Source: an uncultured Bacteroides sp.
GTDB taxonomy: Bacteria; Bacteroidota; Bacteroidia; Bacteroidales; Bacteroidaceae
DNA length: 63,508 nt
Direction: 5' to 3'
Assembly (NCBI GenBank): GCA_900556845.1
Contig: USQO01000003.1
Span: 1-63,508, forward strand
A program made the translations under genes and the position numbers. A model generated the notes under the pieces. It did no database searches. It saw only the letters and a list, made by a program, of their open reading frames with translations, and was not told the origin of the DNA. Below, piece by piece: positions 44,906-53,797 of the stretch; within the stretch, counting starts at the first letter, position 1; every line of letters begins with the position of its first letter.

Positions 44906-46015
44906 ATGAAAGAAAGAAACAAGCGAGTATTAGTAGGCATGAGCGGAGGTATAGACAGCTCGGCCACCTGCATTATGCTGCAGGAACAGGGATATGAAGT
45001 AGTTGGAGTAACCATGCGCACCTGGGATAAAGAAGAAAATCCCCGCTATATAGAAGAAGCCAAACAATTGGCAGCAAGCTTAGGCATTGAACATCATGTG
45101 GCCGATGTAAGAAAAGAATTCAAGGATGTTATTGTCAAATACTTTATCGATGAATACATGAATGGACGTACGCCCAATCCTTGCGTGATGTGCAACCCAT
45201 TATTTAAAGAACGAATTTTATGTGAATGGGCCGACCAGTGTGACTGTGCATGGGTAGCAACCGGTCATTACTGCCAACTGGAAGATAGAGGTGAAAACCG
45301 GTATATTCTTACCGGAGATGATTGTACCAAAGACCAGTCATATTTTCTCTGGAAACTTCCTCAGAGTATCCTGAAACGAATGATGTTCCCACTGGGTGGA
45401 ATGACGAAACTGAAAGTACGTGAATATCTGGCCTCAAAAGGCTTTGAAGCGAAAGCCCGGGGCGGAGAAAGTATGGAAATCTGCTTTATCGACAAGGACT
45501 ATCGTGATTTTCTGAAAGAACACTGCCCGGATATTGATGAAAAAATCGGGCCGGGATGGTTCGTCGACAGTAAAGGTGTAAAACTGGGACAGCACAAAGG
45601 TTTTGCTTACTACACAATCGGACAACGGCGCGGACTGGATATTGCACTGGGCAAGCCTGCTTATGTATTAAAAATTAATCCGGCCAAGAATACCGTCATG
45701 CTAGGAGATGTAGAACAGCTTGAAACAGAATATATGCTAGTTGAAGACCTCAATTTTGTCAATATCGAGGAGTTGAAAAGTGTACCCAATTTATCGGTAC
45801 GTATCCGCTACAGAAGCCGTTCTATTCCTTGCCAGACAGCCTTGCTAGACGATGGACGCCTGTTAGTCCGTTTCCTGGAGAAAGCCTCAGCCATAACACC
45901 TGGACAGTCGGCTGTATTCTACGACGGCAACCGTGTTCTGGGAGGTGGATTCATTGCCTCTCAACAAGCAATCCGAAAAATAGCCGAAGAAAATCAAGAT
46001 AAATTCTCAATCTAA
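44906..46015 (+). CDS. mnmA: tRNA-specific 2-thiouridylase MnmA
   Basis: This 369-residue enzyme adds sulfur to the wobble uridine (position 34) of Lys, Glu and Gln tRNAs. The PP-loop is VGMSGGIDSSATCIML. TPNPCVMCNPLFKERIL supplies the first catalytic cysteine and GGESMEICFIDKDYR the second. The C-terminal barrel contains IGQRRGLDIALGKP. Bacteroides genomes often carry two mnmA copies, so this may be one of a pair. It is transcribed alone with its own terminator. Confidence 0.96.
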   Translation: MKERNKRVLVGMSGGIDSSATCIMLQEQGYEVVGVTMRTWDKEENPRYIEEAKQLAASLGIEHHVADVRKEFKDVIVKYFIDEYMNGRTPNPCVMCNPLFKERILCEWADQCDCAWVATGHYCQLEDRGENRYILTGDDCTKDQSYFLWKLPQSILKRMMFPLGGMTKLKVREYLASKGFEAKARGGESMEICFIDKDYRDFLKEHCPDIDEKIGPGWFVDSKGVKLGQHKGFAYYTIGQRRGLDIALGKPAYVLKINPAKNTVMLGDVEQLETEYMLVEDLNFVNIEELKSVPNLSVRIRYRSRSIPCQTALLDDGRLLVRFLEKASAITPGQSAVFYDGNRVLGGGFIASQQAIRKIAEENQDKFSI

Positions 46016-46062
46016 ACAAACCTTGACAAAGAAGTATTTACATACCTGAAAAACAAGCACAA

Positions 46063-46101
46063 GGGAGCAGTCACGATTTTATACGGGTTGCTCCTTTTTT
46101 T
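46063..46101 (+). terminator. Terminator of mnmA
   Basis: A 7-base stem (46063-46069 with 46089-46095, one G-T pair) is followed by a T run. Confidence 0.75.
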
Positions 46102-46229
46102 ATACAATCAAACATACATAACCCAAAGACGGTAAATACCAACTTCATCACTATAAAGAAATACATTGGGCATTTTTAAGACAAAGGTGCATCATTTTTG
46201 TCACATAAGTTGGTCTTTGCTATGATACA

Positions 46230-46273
46230 ACAAAAAAATACCAGCCGCTTCAGATAATGTTGCGACTGGTATT
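46230..46273 (-). terminator. Terminator of the LOG-SIS-PfkB operon
   Basis: AATACCAGCCGC (46237-46248) pairs with GCGACTGGTATT (46262-46273) with one mismatch. On the minus strand it is followed by a seven-base T run. Confidence 0.85.
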
Positions 46274-46303
46274 TGCTTGTATTATTACCGTATTGTATAG
46301 TAC

Positions 46304-47224
46304 TTATTTATAACGATTTACAAAATCTTCCGAAACAGAATTATTCACGCTCTGACAAACATCTGCGCTAAAATCTTGCCCACACTGAATGATTGCGTCC
46401 CAATCGGCCTCAGATAATTCTGCCAGATCGTCCCGACGAACCCGGTATTTCAGCAAGCCAAAAACAACTCCTGCATTAAAATTGTCGCCTGCACCAATGG
46501 TACTGACCGTAGGTATCGGCGTTACTGCATACGACTTGGTACACGTCGGAGTAAACAAACGTATATCTTTATCAGCATCGGTACATATAAAGTTTTTGCA
46601 ATAAAAAGCTACCTTCTCACGGTAAACCCTTGCAGCATCAGTCAGCGAGAACATATTGTCGAAATCCTCGGTAGAGCCGCGCAAAATATCTGCATATTCA
46701 AAGTTTTCCAAAATAACAGGCAATAACTTGATGGCATCATTACGATGGGTACTTCTGAAATTGACATCGTAATAAATAATAGCTCCCGCCTGCTTTGCCT
46801 TATCCAGCAAATCCTTAACTTTAGAACGCAGCTCCGGCATCAAGGCAAAATACGAGCCTATCATCACAATATCATCACGACCTACCTCCGGCATATCTAC
46901 TTCCAGGCGCATTGCCGGATAGTTTTTATAGAAAACATATTCCGCATCGTTACGCTCATTCAGAAAAGCCAATGAAACAGGAGATTTTCCGTCCGAAAAT
47001 ACATTTACATAATCCGTATTCACACCGTTACGACGCATATTGTCCAAAATAAGGTCGCCGACTTTATCATTTCCGGTCTCGCTGATGAAGATTACATTTA
47101 CCCCCATACGCCCCAATGAAATCACGGCATTGTATACCGAGCCTCCTGGTACGGCAGCCTGAGGCTGTCCGTCGCGAAACAAGATATCCAGAATTGTTTC
47201 ACCGATTCCTATAACCTTTCTCAT
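46304..47224 (-). CDS. PfkB-family carbohydrate kinase
   Basis: This 306-residue cytoplasmic ribokinase-fold enzyme phosphorylates a sugar or sugar phosphate. The N-terminal IGETILDILFRDGQPQAAVPGGSVYNAVISLGRMG is fructokinase-like, and the catalytic anion-hole motif is TIGAGDNFNAGV. IYYDVNFRSTHR is the inner conserved strand. It is the last gene of a three-gene set, 8 bases after the SIS gene. Substrate cannot be assigned from sequence; fructose, or a pentose phosphate fed by the isomerase beside it, are candidates. Confidence 0.92.
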   Translation of the reverse strand: MRKVIGIGETILDILFRDGQPQAAVPGGSVYNAVISLGRMGVNVIFISETGNDKVGDLILDNMRRNGVNTDYVNVFSDGKSPVSLAFLNERNDAEYVFYKNYPAMRLEVDMPEVGRDDIVMIGSYFALMPELRSKVKDLLDKAKQAGAIIYYDVNFRSTHRNDAIKLLPVILENFEYADILRGSTEDFDNMFSLTDAARVYREKVAFYCKNFICTDADKDIRLFTPTCTKSYAVTPIPTVSTIGAGDNFNAGVVFGLLKYRVRRDDLAELSEADWDAIIQCGQDFSADVCQSVNNSVSEDFVNRYK

Positions 47225-47232
47225 ACAGTTTG

Positions 47233-47835
47233 CTATTTACTCAATTCGCGAGAACGCTCACCCAAATAGCCTCCATGGTGACGTTTGCTGTATTCTTCAA
47301 TGGTAAACTGAGTCTGCTTCATGGTCTCAACCACCAAAATGTCTCCCATCACAGTCATAACAGTGGTAGAAGTAGTCGGAGTCATACCCAAAACACAAAC
47401 TTCATCCGGATGACCAGTAAACAGACAAATATCCGCAGCCTGAGCCAATGGACTCTCGGCATTACCTGTTATCACAATCTTTTTTAAAGAAGGATTCAGG
47501 CGTACAGCCAAAGTAGTCAGTTCCACAATCTCACGTGTCTTACCCGAATTGGAAATCAACAACAATACATCATTCTCCTGCAAAATTCCTAAATCACCAT
47601 GCTGAGCCTCGCTGGGATGCAGAAAAACAGCAGGAATCCCTGTCGAACAAAATGTAGTAGCTATATTCATAGCAATCTGACCAGCCTTACCCATGCCACT
47701 GGTCACCAGTTTTCCCCGCTTTACGTGCACCTGCTCTACAATCAACTTAACAGCTGCTTCATAGGCATCTGTTACCGGAATATTCAACACTGCCTGTGCT
47801 TCACGCTTTAATAACTCTTGAATAGATGATTTCAT
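47233..47835 (-). CDS. Single-domain SIS sugar-phosphate isomerase (KpsF/GutQ-like, no CBS domains)
   Basis: This 200-residue cytoplasmic protein has the SIS fold with TSGMGKAGQIAMNIATTFCSTG, HPSEAQHGDLG, ISNSGKTREI and GMTPTTSTTVMTVMGD. These match arabinose-5-phosphate isomerases (KdsD/KpsF/GutQ), including the C-terminal HHGGYLGER turn. The usual two CBS domains are missing and the protein simply ends after ELSK. It is therefore a paralogue that may isomerise a different ketose/aldose phosphate. It lies between a LOG-family gene and a PfkB kinase in one operon. Confidence 0.9.
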   Translation of the reverse strand: MKSSIQELLKREAQAVLNIPVTDAYEAAVKLIVEQVHVKRGKLVTSGMGKAGQIAMNIATTFCSTGIPAVFLHPSEAQHGDLGILQENDVLLLISNSGKTREIVELTTLAVRLNPSLKKIVITGNAESPLAQAADICLFTGHPDEVCVLGMTPTTSTTVMTVMGDILVVETMKQTQFTIEEYSKRHHGGYLGERSRELSK

Positions 47836-47848
47836 ACGTTCTTTGGTT

Positions 47849-48388
47849 TTATTCGAGTAATTTTATTAATTCATCAAAATTATTAGCAACAGAAAAGAAT
47901 CTGTCCAGCGGCTGATGGGCAAATCCCGTAGTCTCCAGTTTACGAAGAAAAGCAATGATTTCACCCCAAAAGCCATTTACATTATATAAAATGACTTTTT
48001 TCTTGTGATAGCCAATGGTAGCAGCAGCCATCACATGGAAAATCTCATCCAGTGTGCCCACTCCTCCCGGTAATGCGACCACCACATCTGCCTGCAGCAA
48101 CATTGTATCTTTGCGGTCGCTGAGATTATCTGTACGGAAAGTTACATCCAGCACATCACTGACGCGGCCACGTTCCTCCAATCGGGTAGGAACTACACCC
48201 ATAACCATTCCGCCACACTGTTTCGCTGCACGAGCCACGACATCCATCAGTCCCATATCAGAACCTCCATATATCAGCCATTTGCCCTGACTGCCCAACC
48301 AGCGTCCCAATTCTTCAGCTTTTTCACTATAAACATGGTCTATCTGCTCTGATGCCGAGCAAAATACTGCTATTTTATCCATACTCAA
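47849..48388 (-). CDS. LOG-family nucleotide 5'-monophosphate phosphoribohydrolase (TIGR00730)
   Basis: This 179-residue Rossmann-fold protein carries the LOG signature PGGVGTLDEIFHV, with an upstream ADVVVALP and conserved DRKDTMLLQ. Members cleave N6-modified AMP or other nucleoside monophosphates to base and ribose-5-phosphate; many bacterial copies are still annotated as lysine-decarboxylase-like. It is the first gene of the operon with the SIS and PfkB genes, with a 13-base gap. I saw no clear TAnnTTTG element upstream. Confidence 0.93.
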   Translation of the reverse strand: MSMDKIAVFCSASEQIDHVYSEKAEELGRWLGSQGKWLIYGGSDMGLMDVVARAAKQCGGMVMGVVPTRLEERGRVSDVLDVTFRTDNLSDRKDTMLLQADVVVALPGGVGTLDEIFHVMAAATIGYHKKKVILYNVNGFWGEIIAFLRKLETTGFAHQPLDRFFSVANNFDELIKLLE

Positions 48389-48431
48389 ATTATTCTAGTC
48401 TAGAATTTGTAAAAGTAGAATTCATATTACC

Positions 48432-49364
48432 TTACTTGCAAGCCAGTCTGGCCAACTCGACATATTTAGGCTTTCTCAATCCAACATAGAAAGGCAACAA
48501 ACGGAAAAAGCGCTTCAGCCGATTGGCAAATGCCTGCTGTGGTCTCCATCCTTTCCAAGGAGTATAGTCTAAATAACGGAAATAAGCCTCTCTAAGCGGA
48601 TGCTGGCTATCGTAATCCCAAGGTTTACGATTGGTATAATGCAAGATAACCGGATTGCACAATACATAGGCAAACTTCTTTTTCCAGGCTTCTGTCATAT
48701 TGCCGGGATTACGGTAAAATCCGTCTTGAACGTTCCACTTTAAATCTACCAGCACCTTGTCCTTGTACAAAATACTATTCAAGAGGTCCTGATCATTAAA
48801 CAAGATGCGTTCCGGATATTTATGAAAATACTCAAAACAAGCCTTACCCATGCTGTGTTCCCGCCAATACTTCATATTTATCAACAATACCCCTGCATTA
48901 AAATAAGAATATTGCTGAGGATACTTCAAGATTTCATACCGGCCTGCTTCGTTACATCCTATATCTTCTACAGCAGCAACACCCTTTCCCTCAAGAGGAG
49001 TGTCCCAGAACGGACGGATATTCCCCAAAATCACAATATCACAATCCAGGTAAAACAAGCGATCTATAGTGTCGGGCAACAATTCGGACAAGATACAACG
49101 GTAATAGGTTGCCATTGATATACGCTTGCTGAACTTTCGTATTGTAAAACCTTCCAGCAACGCAGGATTAGGAGCGTAATAGCAAACAATGCTGCCATAA
49201 GTATCAGCCAGACCGGATAACAGTGCCTTGTCAGCATCACTCAATTCACCGGCAACAATGTGTACAGTAAATGTTTCTTCGGGGTTGTTTATAAATAAAG
49301 AAACCAATGTAACAGCACAATGCTGTACATAATTATGGTCTATATTACAGGCTATATGAATCAT
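48432..49364 (-). CDS. Glycosyltransferase family 8 protein
   Basis: This 310-residue GT-A fold transferase resembles LPS galactosyl/glucosyltransferases of the RfaI/RfaJ type. It begins IHIACNIDHNYVQHCAVTLVSLFINN and has the metal-binding DxD in LFYLDCDIVILG. The acceptor-side motifs YFNAGVLLINMKYWRE, LFNDQDLLNSILY and VILHYTNRKPW are all present. It is divergent from the GT90 gene and has a promoter element at 49395-49402. It probably adds a hexose to a surface glycan. Confidence 0.93.
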   Translation of the reverse strand: MIHIACNIDHNYVQHCAVTLVSLFINNPEETFTVHIVAGELSDADKALLSGLADTYGSIVCYYAPNPALLEGFTIRKFSKRISMATYYRCILSELLPDTIDRLFYLDCDIVILGNIRPFWDTPLEGKGVAAVEDIGCNEAGRYEILKYPQQYSYFNAGVLLINMKYWREHSMGKACFEYFHKYPERILFNDQDLLNSILYKDKVLVDLKWNVQDGFYRNPGNMTEAWKKKFAYVLCNPVILHYTNRKPWDYDSQHPLREAYFRYLDYTPWKGWRPQQAFANRLKRFFRLLPFYVGLRKPKYVELARLACK

Positions 49365-49394
49365 AAGTAGCTATCTATTAATAAGAACTTCTTG

Positions 49395-49402
49395 CAAATA
49401 TA
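49395..49402 (-). promoter_or_regulatory. -7 promoter element (TATATTTG) for the GT8 gene
   Basis: Exact TAnnTTTG match on the minus strand, 30 bases before the GT8 start. Confidence 0.6.
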
Positions 49403-49466
49403 GTTTTTATTAAGTCAAGAACCTTTTTTTATAACTTCTTTTTCACATCATATTTTATAAAAACGT

Positions 49467-49474
49467 TATCTTTG
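49467..49474 (+). promoter_or_regulatory. -7 promoter element (TATCTTTG) for the GT90-gtrA-GT2 operon
   Basis: Exact TAnnTTTG match 41 bases before the GT90 start. Confidence 0.65.
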
Positions 49475-49515
49475 TTCAAAACTGAACAAAAATACCAGCT
49501 AAACATTTTCAACTT

Positions 49516-50526
49516 ATGGGAGACAGTTTATTATATAAAGTCCGAAGTGGCAAACCGGTAAAGTTTTTTGATTTTCTAAAAAACTATATGGGTTTATTGG
49601 TTCCTGACAACTACTACCGCAGCCATCTAAAGACAAAACTCGAAGCAGCACGCAAAAGACCGGATTATGAATACATGAAAAAACGGGTAGATTACTATAT
49701 CCGTATCAAGGACACATGGAAAATCGCTTCGACCAATAAAACTGAAAAAGGGAAAAGTATCTTCTTTTATACAGGAACACTAGGAGGATATACCCGAAAG
49801 ATGTTTCACACAGCCTATTATTTCGACCAACATGATGTTACACGCTGGTTCCCCAAATCCCTCCGATGGAACTTCTGTCCGGGCGACGTATACTTTACCC
49901 CTGATGTTCCCACTGTTGTAAAAAGCAGGCTTCTTACTGCAGATAATCAGAATTCGGTTATCCTCAAACTGGATAAATTACGCCATTTCTTATTCGTAAA
50001 CGATGAAAAATCATTCCGGGAGAAAAAAGACATGGCTATTTTCCGCGGAAAGATTCGACAAAGCCGGGTCCGTGAAAAATTTCTTCAACTTTATTTCAAC
50101 CATCCGCTATTCGACTGTGGTGTTGTCGGTAAAAATGAAGGCTGTCCCGAGCAATGGATGCAACCTAAAAAGACCATCCGCGAACACCTGGACTACAAGT
50201 TTATCATGGCGCTGGAAGGAAACGATGTGGCTTCGAATCTTAAATGGGTTATGTCTTCCAATTCCATTGCTGTAATGACGCGTCCTACCTGCGAAACCTG
50301 GTTTATGGAAGGAACGCTTATTCCGGATTATCATTATATCGAAGTAAAGGAAGATTTTTCAGATTTACCCGACAAGCTGACCTACTACGCACAGCATCCT
50401 GACAAGGCAGAAGAAATCATAAAACATGCCCACGCATACGTATCGCAATTCTTCGACAAGGAGCGTGAGGAAATTTTACAGCTGATGGTGCTGGAACGTT
50501 ATTTCGAAACAAGCGGACAATTATAA
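49516..50526 (+). CDS. Glycosyltransferase family 90 (CAP10/LpsA-like)
   Basis: This 336-residue cytoplasmic protein matches GT90, a family that includes fungal capsule xylosyltransferases and bacterial lipopolysaccharide transferases. Visible hallmarks are AIFRGKIRQSRVREKFL, LDYKFIMALEGNDVASNLKWVMSSNS and the acidic FSDLPDKL near the end. It has no membrane segment. It leads a tight operon with gtrA (4-base gap) and a GT2 gene. The donor sugar cannot be predicted. Confidence 0.9.
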   Translation: MGDSLLYKVRSGKPVKFFDFLKNYMGLLVPDNYYRSHLKTKLEAARKRPDYEYMKKRVDYYIRIKDTWKIASTNKTEKGKSIFFYTGTLGGYTRKMFHTAYYFDQHDVTRWFPKSLRWNFCPGDVYFTPDVPTVVKSRLLTADNQNSVILKLDKLRHFLFVNDEKSFREKKDMAIFRGKIRQSRVREKFLQLYFNHPLFDCGVVGKNEGCPEQWMQPKKTIREHLDYKFIMALEGNDVASNLKWVMSSNSIAVMTRPTCETWFMEGTLIPDYHYIEVKEDFSDLPDKLTYYAQHPDKAEEIIKHAHAYVSQFFDKEREEILQLMVLERYFETSGQL

Positions 50527-50530
50527 TAGC

Positions 50531-50917
50531 ATGACTACCAACAAAAAAAATGTCATCAAAGAGTTTATCCGTTTTGGTATTGTAGGAGTCATTGCCACCG
50601 GTTTACATTATGGAATTTACTTCCTTCTTCAGAAATATATCAATGTAAACATTGCATATACCTTGGGATACGGTTTGAGTTTTATCGGAAACTTCTACCT
50701 TACCTCCTACTTTACGTTCGGTACAGCCCCATCCTGGAAAAAACTGATTGGCATGGGGGGAGCTCATGCTATCAACTATAGCTTACAGATTGTCCTGCTG
50801 AATCTGTTCTTATGGTTAAAGGTTCCGCAAGAATGGGCACCTTTCCCAGTGTTTGCATTAGCTATCCCTATAAATTTTATGCTGGTGCGTTTTGTATTCA
50901 AATACCGTAAAAAATAA
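50531..50917 (+). CDS. GtrA-family membrane protein
   Basis: This 128-residue protein has four membrane helices and the GtrA opening FIRFGIVGVIATGLHYGIYFLL, ending in NFMLVRFVFKYRKK. GtrA proteins are thought to flip undecaprenyl-linked sugars so that periplasmic transferases can use them. The gene sits between GT90 and a GtrB-like GT2 gene, each gap being 4 bases, which supports a glycan-modification role. Confidence 0.93.
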   Translation: MTTNKKNVIKEFIRFGIVGVIATGLHYGIYFLLQKYINVNIAYTLGYGLSFIGNFYLTSYFTFGTAPSWKKLIGMGGAHAINYSLQIVLLNLFLWLKVPQEWAPFPVFALAIPINFMLVRFVFKYRKK

Positions 50918-50921
50918 AAAT

Positions 50922-51860
50922 ATGAAATTGGTGATTGTAGTTCCCTGTTATAACGAAGAGGAGGTATTGCAAGAAACGACCTCACGTCTTTGTAATATAT
51001 TAGAAGAGCTGACAGCAAAAAAGCAGATAGCAGAGGGACAGATATTATATGTGGATGATGGAAGTAAAGACCAGACCTGGAAACTGATAGAAAAATATGC
51101 GGAAGCAGATTCACGGGTTTCCGGTTTAAAACTGGCACACAATGTAGGGCATCAGCAAGCTTTGTGGGCCGGTCTGGAATGGGCATCGACTCACGCCGAT
51201 GCAGCTGTATCCATCGACGCAGACTTACAGGATGATGTCCGCTGCATTATTTCAATGGTAGACTATTATCATAAAGGGATTGATATTGTCTATGGAGTCC
51301 GAAAAGAACGCAAGACCGATACCTTCTTCAAGAAGAATACAGCTTTGATGTTCTACCGGCTGATACGTAATCTGGGAGGTGACATCGTCTACAACCATGC
51401 AGACTTCCGGCTCATGAGCCGCAGGACATTACAGGCATTGATGCAATTCCCGGAAAGAAATCTTTTTCTCCGGGGAATGGTAAGTTCAATGGGATTCCCT
51501 TCGGCTATGGTATACTACGACCGTACAGAACGTTTTGCCGGAGTTTCCAAATATCCCTTCAGTAAGATGCTAAGTTTCGCACTGGACGGAATTACCTCTT
51601 TTTCTGTCAAACCTTTGCGCTACATCGTCATGCTGGGCCTGCTGTTCATTCTCATCTCCGTACTGGCGATAGTATACGGACTCCTGTCCTATTATGACGG
51701 GAATGCCATTCCGGGATGGACTTCCTTATTGGTTTCGGTTTGGTTTATTGGAGGAGCAATTCTTACAGCCGTAGGAATCATTGGCGAATATGTAGGTAAA
51801 ATCTATAAAGAGATAAAAAGAAGGCCTCGTTACTTCATAGAGAAAGAGGCCAATCTTTAA
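50922..51860 (+). CDS. GT2-family polyprenyl-phosphate glycosyltransferase (GtrB/DPM1-like)
   Basis: This protein of about 312 residues has a GT-A domain (LVIVVPCYNEEEVLQETTSRL, VDDGSKDQTWKLIE, SIDADLQD) and two C-terminal membrane helices (YIVMLGLLFILISVLAIVYGLL and LLVSVWFIGGAILTAVGIIGEY). This layout fits transfer of a sugar onto polyprenyl phosphate, the partner activity of GtrA. The frame opens earlier, but the ATG at 50922 gives the usual N-terminus. It converges with the sulfatase-fold gene, 9 bases away. Confidence 0.94.
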   Translation: MKLVIVVPCYNEEEVLQETTSRLCNILEELTAKKQIAEGQILYVDDGSKDQTWKLIEKYAEADSRVSGLKLAHNVGHQQALWAGLEWASTHADAAVSIDADLQDDVRCIISMVDYYHKGIDIVYGVRKERKTDTFFKKNTALMFYRLIRNLGGDIVYNHADFRLMSRRTLQALMQFPERNLFLRGMVSSMGFPSAMVYYDRTERFAGVSKYPFSKMLSFALDGITSFSVKPLRYIVMLGLLFILISVLAIVYGLLSYYDGNAIPGWTSLLVSVWFIGGAILTAVGIIGEYVGKIYKEIKRRPRYFIEKEANL

Positions 51861-51869
51861 ACATTATAT

Positions 51870-53696
51870 TTATCTTGCTCCTAAATCATCATACAGACTT
51901 TGCAGGATTGCCTGTCCTTTTTCCATCCGACTTATATTCTCATCCGGATAAGCATAGATGGTTTGTCCGGATGTGTTATCTATGACCGTTGCACCCGTAC
52001 TGTCGCAAAACGCAAAACCATTATTATAACTATAGAAAGCAAAAGGATAGGTATAATCACTTCCCAGGACATTCCGGCTGAATGTAAATTCATCATGCGA
52101 AATACCCAACTGGCCAAGTAAAGTCGCAGCCATATCCGTCTGATTCATCAGTCTATCTATCTGCATCGGTTTCTTGACAGCTCCTCCCAGCCACAGCATT
52201 GGAATGTGATAGAACTTGGGCTGTGTATTCAATCCTTCACGCGGATAATAGAAACCGTGGTCGGGTAGACAAATAATCAACAGGTCTTTCCATTGGGGCA
52301 ACTGTTTCATCTTCTCGATAAATTTACCCAAACAGTCGTCTGTATAGGCAAAAGCATTTGGTATGTCATCGGCCAGCCGGTGATAAGGAACTTTAAAAGG
52401 TTCATGGCTACTCAATGTAAGAAAAGCGGTATGCCAGGGAGTATCATCCTGACGCTTTTTCAGCACTTCATACAAATACTCAAAAGTTATATCGTCATTT
52501 ACTCCCCATGCATTGCTGGTCTGTTCGCTTAATGAAAAGTCCTTGTCTGCAGTCAAATGTTCATATCCTGTGCTGAGCAAATAGCTTTTCATATTAGTAA
52601 AGTTGATATCTCCTCCATACAGGAAATCTGTGGCATATCCTTCTGAACGAAGCTTTGCTGCAATTCCTGGTAACGTACGGCTTTTATTGGGTATTTTCAT
52701 AACTGATGCTGTAGGCAATCCCAAATAACCACTAAATGTACAGACTGTACCTCTGTCCGTCCGGAAACTATTGGCATAGCAGTTGGTAAAAAACACACCT
52801 TCTTTCGATAAACGGTTCAAATTAGGAGCAACATCCGGCAGACCTCCTAACGGTTCCACAAACTGAGCACCAAATCCTTCCATCAGAATAATCAGGATAT
52901 TGGGCCGTTTTATATTCAGAACCTGTAAAACAGAATCTCCATCCGACGTATGATACAAACCCTCGAAAAGCTGAGCCCGTTTTTCTTCCTCAAAAAAATT
53001 AAACTGCTGTGCAAAATCTTCGCTCTTCCCCATAGAGGAAAGTAAACTAAATGCCGGATTCACAGCTGAGTGATTTAAAAACGGATCATTACAAAAATAT
53101 GCCTGACCAACATTGCTGGTAGACTCTGTCACTCCACCACGAATAACCACAAACAGAACCCCTCCTAAAAGTATACTTCCCAGTGTTCCGACAGCCTTGC
53201 GTTGCACACCAGGCAAATATTGCGGAGTAATCCGATAAAGTCCCCAAGAGGCTACTATGCTCAGCAAAAGAATAAAGAAAATCCGCAACACAACAAAGCC
53301 AACAGAAACACTTGCCATCGCATTCTGCGGAGAGTCTAAATACAAAAAGATGGATGCATCTAATTTGAAGTTCCAAAATGGATACAGACACATATCGCCC
53401 ACAAAAATTAAAGCGACCAGCAAGCTAACCAAAATGTAATAGCCCACTAATAGCTTCCGCAAAGGAAATTTCTTAAACCAGATACTAACCAATAGAACCA
53501 ACCATGGCACAGCCGTCAAATAACCGGCAGTAGCTGCATCCAGACTTAATCCATGCCAGATTACTTGTCCATATTCGGACAAAGAAATACTCTTGGACAG
53601 AGCATCATTATAAATCATAAATACAGGTTTTTGCAGCACAAAATACAACAGAAATGCTGCAAAAATCATCAGCAGAGATACAATTCTTTTTTTCAT
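51870..53696 (-). CDS. LTA-synthase-like membrane phosphotransferase/sulfatase
   Basis: This protein of about 608 residues has five N-terminal membrane helices followed by a periplasmic alkaline-phosphatase-fold domain. The domain begins PNILIILMEGFGAQF; the nucleophile threonine lies in RTDRGTVCTF, and metal ligands in YGGDINFTN and LPDHGFYYPR. By family knowledge such enzymes move glycerol phosphate or phosphoethanolamine onto surface glycans. The frame can be opened at 53717, but that TTG is part of the promoter element, so the ATG at 53696 is chosen. Confidence 0.91.
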   Translation of the reverse strand: MKKRIVSLLMIFAAFLLYFVLQKPVFMIYNDALSKSISLSEYGQVIWHGLSLDAATAGYLTAVPWLVLLVSIWFKKFPLRKLLVGYYILVSLLVALIFVGDMCLYPFWNFKLDASIFLYLDSPQNAMASVSVGFVVLRIFFILLLSIVASWGLYRITPQYLPGVQRKAVGTLGSILLGGVLFVVIRGGVTESTSNVGQAYFCNDPFLNHSAVNPAFSLLSSMGKSEDFAQQFNFFEEEKRAQLFEGLYHTSDGDSVLQVLNIKRPNILIILMEGFGAQFVEPLGGLPDVAPNLNRLSKEGVFFTNCYANSFRTDRGTVCTFSGYLGLPTASVMKIPNKSRTLPGIAAKLRSEGYATDFLYGGDINFTNMKSYLLSTGYEHLTADKDFSLSEQTSNAWGVNDDITFEYLYEVLKKRQDDTPWHTAFLTLSSHEPFKVPYHRLADDIPNAFAYTDDCLGKFIEKMKQLPQWKDLLIICLPDHGFYYPREGLNTQPKFYHIPMLWLGGAVKKPMQIDRLMNQTDMAATLLGQLGISHDEFTFSRNVLGSDYTYPFAFYSYNNGFAFCDSTGATVIDNTSGQTIYAYPDENISRMEKGQAILQSLYDDLGAR

Positions 53697-53714
53697 TGGA
53701 ATATACTTTAAACA

Positions 53715-53722
53715 CAAAGATA
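53715..53722 (-). promoter_or_regulatory. -7 promoter element (TATCTTTG) for the LTA-synthase-like gene
   Basis: Exact TAnnTTTG match on the minus strand, 18 bases before the chosen start. Its TTG coincides with an alternative start at 53717. Confidence 0.65.
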
Positions 53723-53797
53723 TATATTTTTGATTTCAAAGTTTCTTGGCCCGATTTGCTTTCAGCAATATTACATATGTTTACTTATTTTTGCCCG

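Noticed and set aside
51823..51851. Hairpin GGCCTC/GAGGCC near the end of the GT2 gene as a terminator
   Set aside because: It lies within coding sequence, the loop is long and no T run follows.
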